The notes below the pieces were generated by a model. It ran no database searches. It saw only the letters and a list, made by a program, of their open reading frames with translations, and was not told where the DNA came from. Below, piece by piece: positions 12,754-14,384 of a stretch of DNA of 14,384 nt. This stretch comes from CAYXXZ01 sp964469165. Lineage in GTDB: Bacteria > Pseudomonadota > Gammaproteobacteria > Pseudomonadales > Porticoccaceae. A program made the translations under genes and the position numbers. The stretch lies in contig CAYXXZ010000078.1 of assembly GCA_964469165.1 (NCBI GenBank), positions 1 through 14,384 on the forward strand. Direction: 5' to 3'. How positions within the stretch are numbered: position 1 is the first letter of the stretch; every line of letters begins with the position of its first letter.

Positions 12754-12808
12754 TCGCACACCCGGCAGACCACGGCAATTGATGAAGACAAAGTAGCCCC
12801 ACTTGAGT

Positions 12809-12859
12809 CCGGCATGGCGTGAGGGCCGCTGTCCGGGGTACGGAGTGCCCAAAGGCGTT
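12809..12859. repeat. Collapsed copy B of the branched repeat, opposite orientation
   Basis: On the minus strand, the block at 12859-12841 matches 11241-11259 in 16 of 19 bases. The block at 12834-12809 matches the right end of copy A (11370-11394), including an identical 11-base GGACAGCGGCC, TCAC and TGCCGG. The left stem arm and central hairpins of copy A, about 100 bases, are absent. It lies between the LysR remnant and the ClsC-like gene. Confidence 0.6.
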
Positions 12860-12972
12860 CATACACCTGCCCTGCTCGACAGGTTTGCACCCACGACATA
12901 AGCTGATGATGCCATTACAATAACGTTACTATACAAAAGAACAACGTTGAAGTTGAAGGTCTCCACGCATCT

Positions 12973-14384
12973 ATGCCGCCCATACCCCACCATGTGCCTG
13001 TACGGAAACGCGGACTGTCCCTGAACACCGCCCACAGCAGTCATCGCGCGCCCCATGATAGAGGCTGGTGTACTCTAACTCTTCTACTGTGCCTGTTGCT
13101 CGGCGGCTGCGCCCTGCCTTCCCTGGAAGGCCGCCCTTACTCCCTGTCGCTGACGCCACAGGAAGCTCATGACACCGCATTGGGAAGGGTCATCCGACCG
13201 GAAGCACAGAAGCATCCCGGCATGAGTGGCATTCGCGCACTGCGAAATCCTCACGATGCCTTTGCCGCACGCCTGCTTCTGGCGCGCGCGGCTGAACGCA
13301 CCCTGGATATCCAGTACTACATCTGGCACAAGGATGTCACCGGTGTGTTGATGCTCGAGGCGGTCCACAACGCCGCCAAGCGGGGTGTCAGGGTCCGCTT
13401 GTTACTGGATGACAACGGCATTCGCGATCTCGATGCCGAGCTGGCCGCACTCGATACCCACCCCAACATCGAGGTGCGGCTTTTCAATCCGTTCGTCGTG
13501 CGCACCCCCAAGTGGATCGGTTATCTGACGGATTTCTCCCGCCTCAACCGCCGTATGCACAACAAGTCGTTCACCGCCGACAGCATGGCCACCATCATCG
13601 GCGGGCGCAATATGGGCGACGAATACTTCGGCGCGACCGATGGCATATTGTTCGCCGACCTCGATGTGTTTGCCGCCGGCCCGGTGGCGCAGGACGTGTC
13701 CGCCGACTTTGACCGCTACTGGGCGAGCGCATCCTCGTACCCGGTGTCGTCGATCCTGCCCCCTGGCGACCCGGCATTGCTCGAACACCTGACGGCTACT
13801 GTTTCCGACCTGGAGGGCACTTCTGCCGCCAGCGCCTATGTGGCAGCGGTGCGCAATTCCAAATTCATCGAACGCTTGCTGGAGGCCGACCTGGATCTGG
13901 AGTGGGCAGACGTCAGCATGATCAGCGACGACCCGGCAAAGGGCTTGGGCGGCGCGGCTCCGGAAGGTCTGCTGATTCACCAGATGAACGAAATTCTCGG
14001 CGTTCCCGAAAAAACCATGGACCTGGTGTCTCCCTACTTCGTGCCCACTGCCGCCGGGGTGGAGGCCTTTTCCGCGATGGTGGAACGCGGTGTCGAGGTC
14101 AAGGTGCTCACCAATTCTCTCGACGCGACGGACGTGGCGGCGGTGCATGCCGGATACGCGAAACGCCGCAAGGATCTGCTCGAGGGCGGTATCCTTCTCT
14201 ACGAGATGCGGCGCCTGTCGCCGGAACTGGAACGCAACAAAAGCGCGGGGCCTTTCGGCAGCTCCGGGTCCAGCCTGCATGCCAAGACCTTCGCAGTGGA
14301 CGATGAGCGCGTTTTCATCGGTTCCTTCAATTTCGATCCACGCTCCGCGAACCTCAACACCGAGCTCGGCTTCGTCATCGACAG
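12973..14384 (+). CDS. ClsC-type phospholipase D / cardiolipin synthase with lipoprotein signal (3' end outside the window)
   Basis: The frame is open to the window end (about 470 codons) and closely follows E. coli ClsC (YmdC), which makes cardiolipin from phosphatidylglycerol and phosphatidylethanolamine. The phrases LDIQYYIWHKD and YLTDFSRLNRR are shared. The first HKD motif is MHNKSFTADS, followed by GGRNMGDEYFGA, and the second is LHAKTFAVDD, followed by FIGSFNFDPRSANLNTE. SDDPAKG and SYFVPTAAGV also match. Both catalytic His-Lys pairs are present. Before the enzyme part lies a hydrophobic run LTLLLCLLLGGC (Cys codon at 13108), a good lipobox, so the protein is probably a membrane-anchored lipoprotein, unlike short ClsC. 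The start is uncertain. ATG at 12973 or GTG at 12994 gives an unusually long 39-46 residue leader, and the GAAGGT at 12955-12960 is too far upstream to decide. A weak TATACA at 12930 could be a -10. Confidence 0.9.
   Translation, partial: MPPIPHHVPVRKRGLSLNTAHSSHRAPHDRGWCTLTLLLCLLLGGCALPSLEGRPYSLSLTPQEAHDTALGRVIRPEAQKHPGMSGIRALRNPHDAFAARLLLARAAERTLDIQYYIWHKDVTGVLMLEAVHNAAKRGVRVRLLLDDNGIRDLDAELAALDTHPNIEVRLFNPFVVRTPKWIGYLTDFSRLNRRMHNKSFTADSMATIIGGRNMGDEYFGATDGILFADLDVFAAGPVAQDVSADFDRYWASASSYPVSSILPPGDPALLEHLTATVSDLEGTSAASAYVAAVRNSKFIERLLEADLDLEWADVSMISDDPAKGLGGAAPEGLLIHQMNEILGVPEKTMDLVSPYFVPTAAGVEAFSAMVERGVEVKVLTNSLDATDVAAVHAGYAKRRKDLLEGGILLYEMRRLSPELERNKSAGPFGSSGSSLHAKTFAVDDERVFIGSFNFDPRSANLNTELGFVID

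Noticed and set aside
13402..14280. Minus-strand open frame of 292 codons near the window end
   Set aside because: Antisense to the ClsC-like gene, whose two HKD motifs fix the coding strand; the reverse product is His/Gly/Val-rich without a domain.

Overview
The window is a gammaproteobacterial chromosome segment. It carries a ychF C-terminus, an elongator tRNA-Met with a GC-rich discriminator promoter, and ClsC-like, LysE/Lrp and SulP genes. The closest relatives are probably in the Pseudomonas/Halomonas/Alcanivorax range, but the genus is a low-confidence guess. From memory, ychF and a tRNA-Met are direct neighbours in Pseudomonas aeruginosa. Here about 4.5 kb separates them, and more accessory DNA follows the tRNA, so I read the locus as an integration hotspot that has been filled and then eroded.

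Layout. (1) 1-513: end of ychF. (2) About 514-3993, + strand: debris of a defence-type island. It holds a Fic protein that lost its C-terminus, an ORF that joins the ATP-binding front of one large helicase to the tail of another, one intact AlbA_2/HATPase regulator-like gene, and the first ~80 residues of a DNA methyltransferase-like protein broken by a one-base deletion. The order helicase tail, AlbA_2 gene, methyltransferase recalls DISARM-like loci (inference). (3) 3994-4984: a possible 33-codon ORF overlapping the start of an alpha/beta hydrolase. (4) 4981-5149: promoter, tRNA-Met and terminator. (5) 5178-11190, - strand: a sulfide/persulfide detoxification operon. Read in transcription order it is bigR, a possible 26-aa linker ORF, two YeeE/YedE half-transporters, a Blh-type persulfide dioxygenase, a SulP transporter and a Lpd-like flavin disulfide reductase. 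A fragment of an RND efflux adaptor lies behind it in the same frame. (6) 11241-12859: a divergent lrp/lysE pair, with lysE frameshifted and a LysR C-terminal remnant fused behind it. The pair is bracketed by two related repeats in opposite orientation, one of which folds into a 31-bp stem with two internal hairpins. (7) 12973-14384: a ClsC-type phospholipase D/cardiolipin synthase with a lipoprotein signal, cut by the window end.

How the genes work together. In the known BigR model, reactive sulfur oxidises two cysteines in BigR and releases it from the operator. The YeeE/YedE pair moves sulfur species, Blh oxidises persulfide to sulfite, and SulP could move sulfite or sulfate. The disulfide reductase could recycle thiol carriers (inference). 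The operon looks complete and functional, in contrast to the broken genes on both sides.

The strongest candidates for something undescribed are the branched 115-bp palindrome and its collapsed inverted partner around lrp/lysE, the small overlapping ORFs at bigR/pmpA and before the hydrolase, and the intact AlbA_2 gene surviving inside a collapsed defence island.
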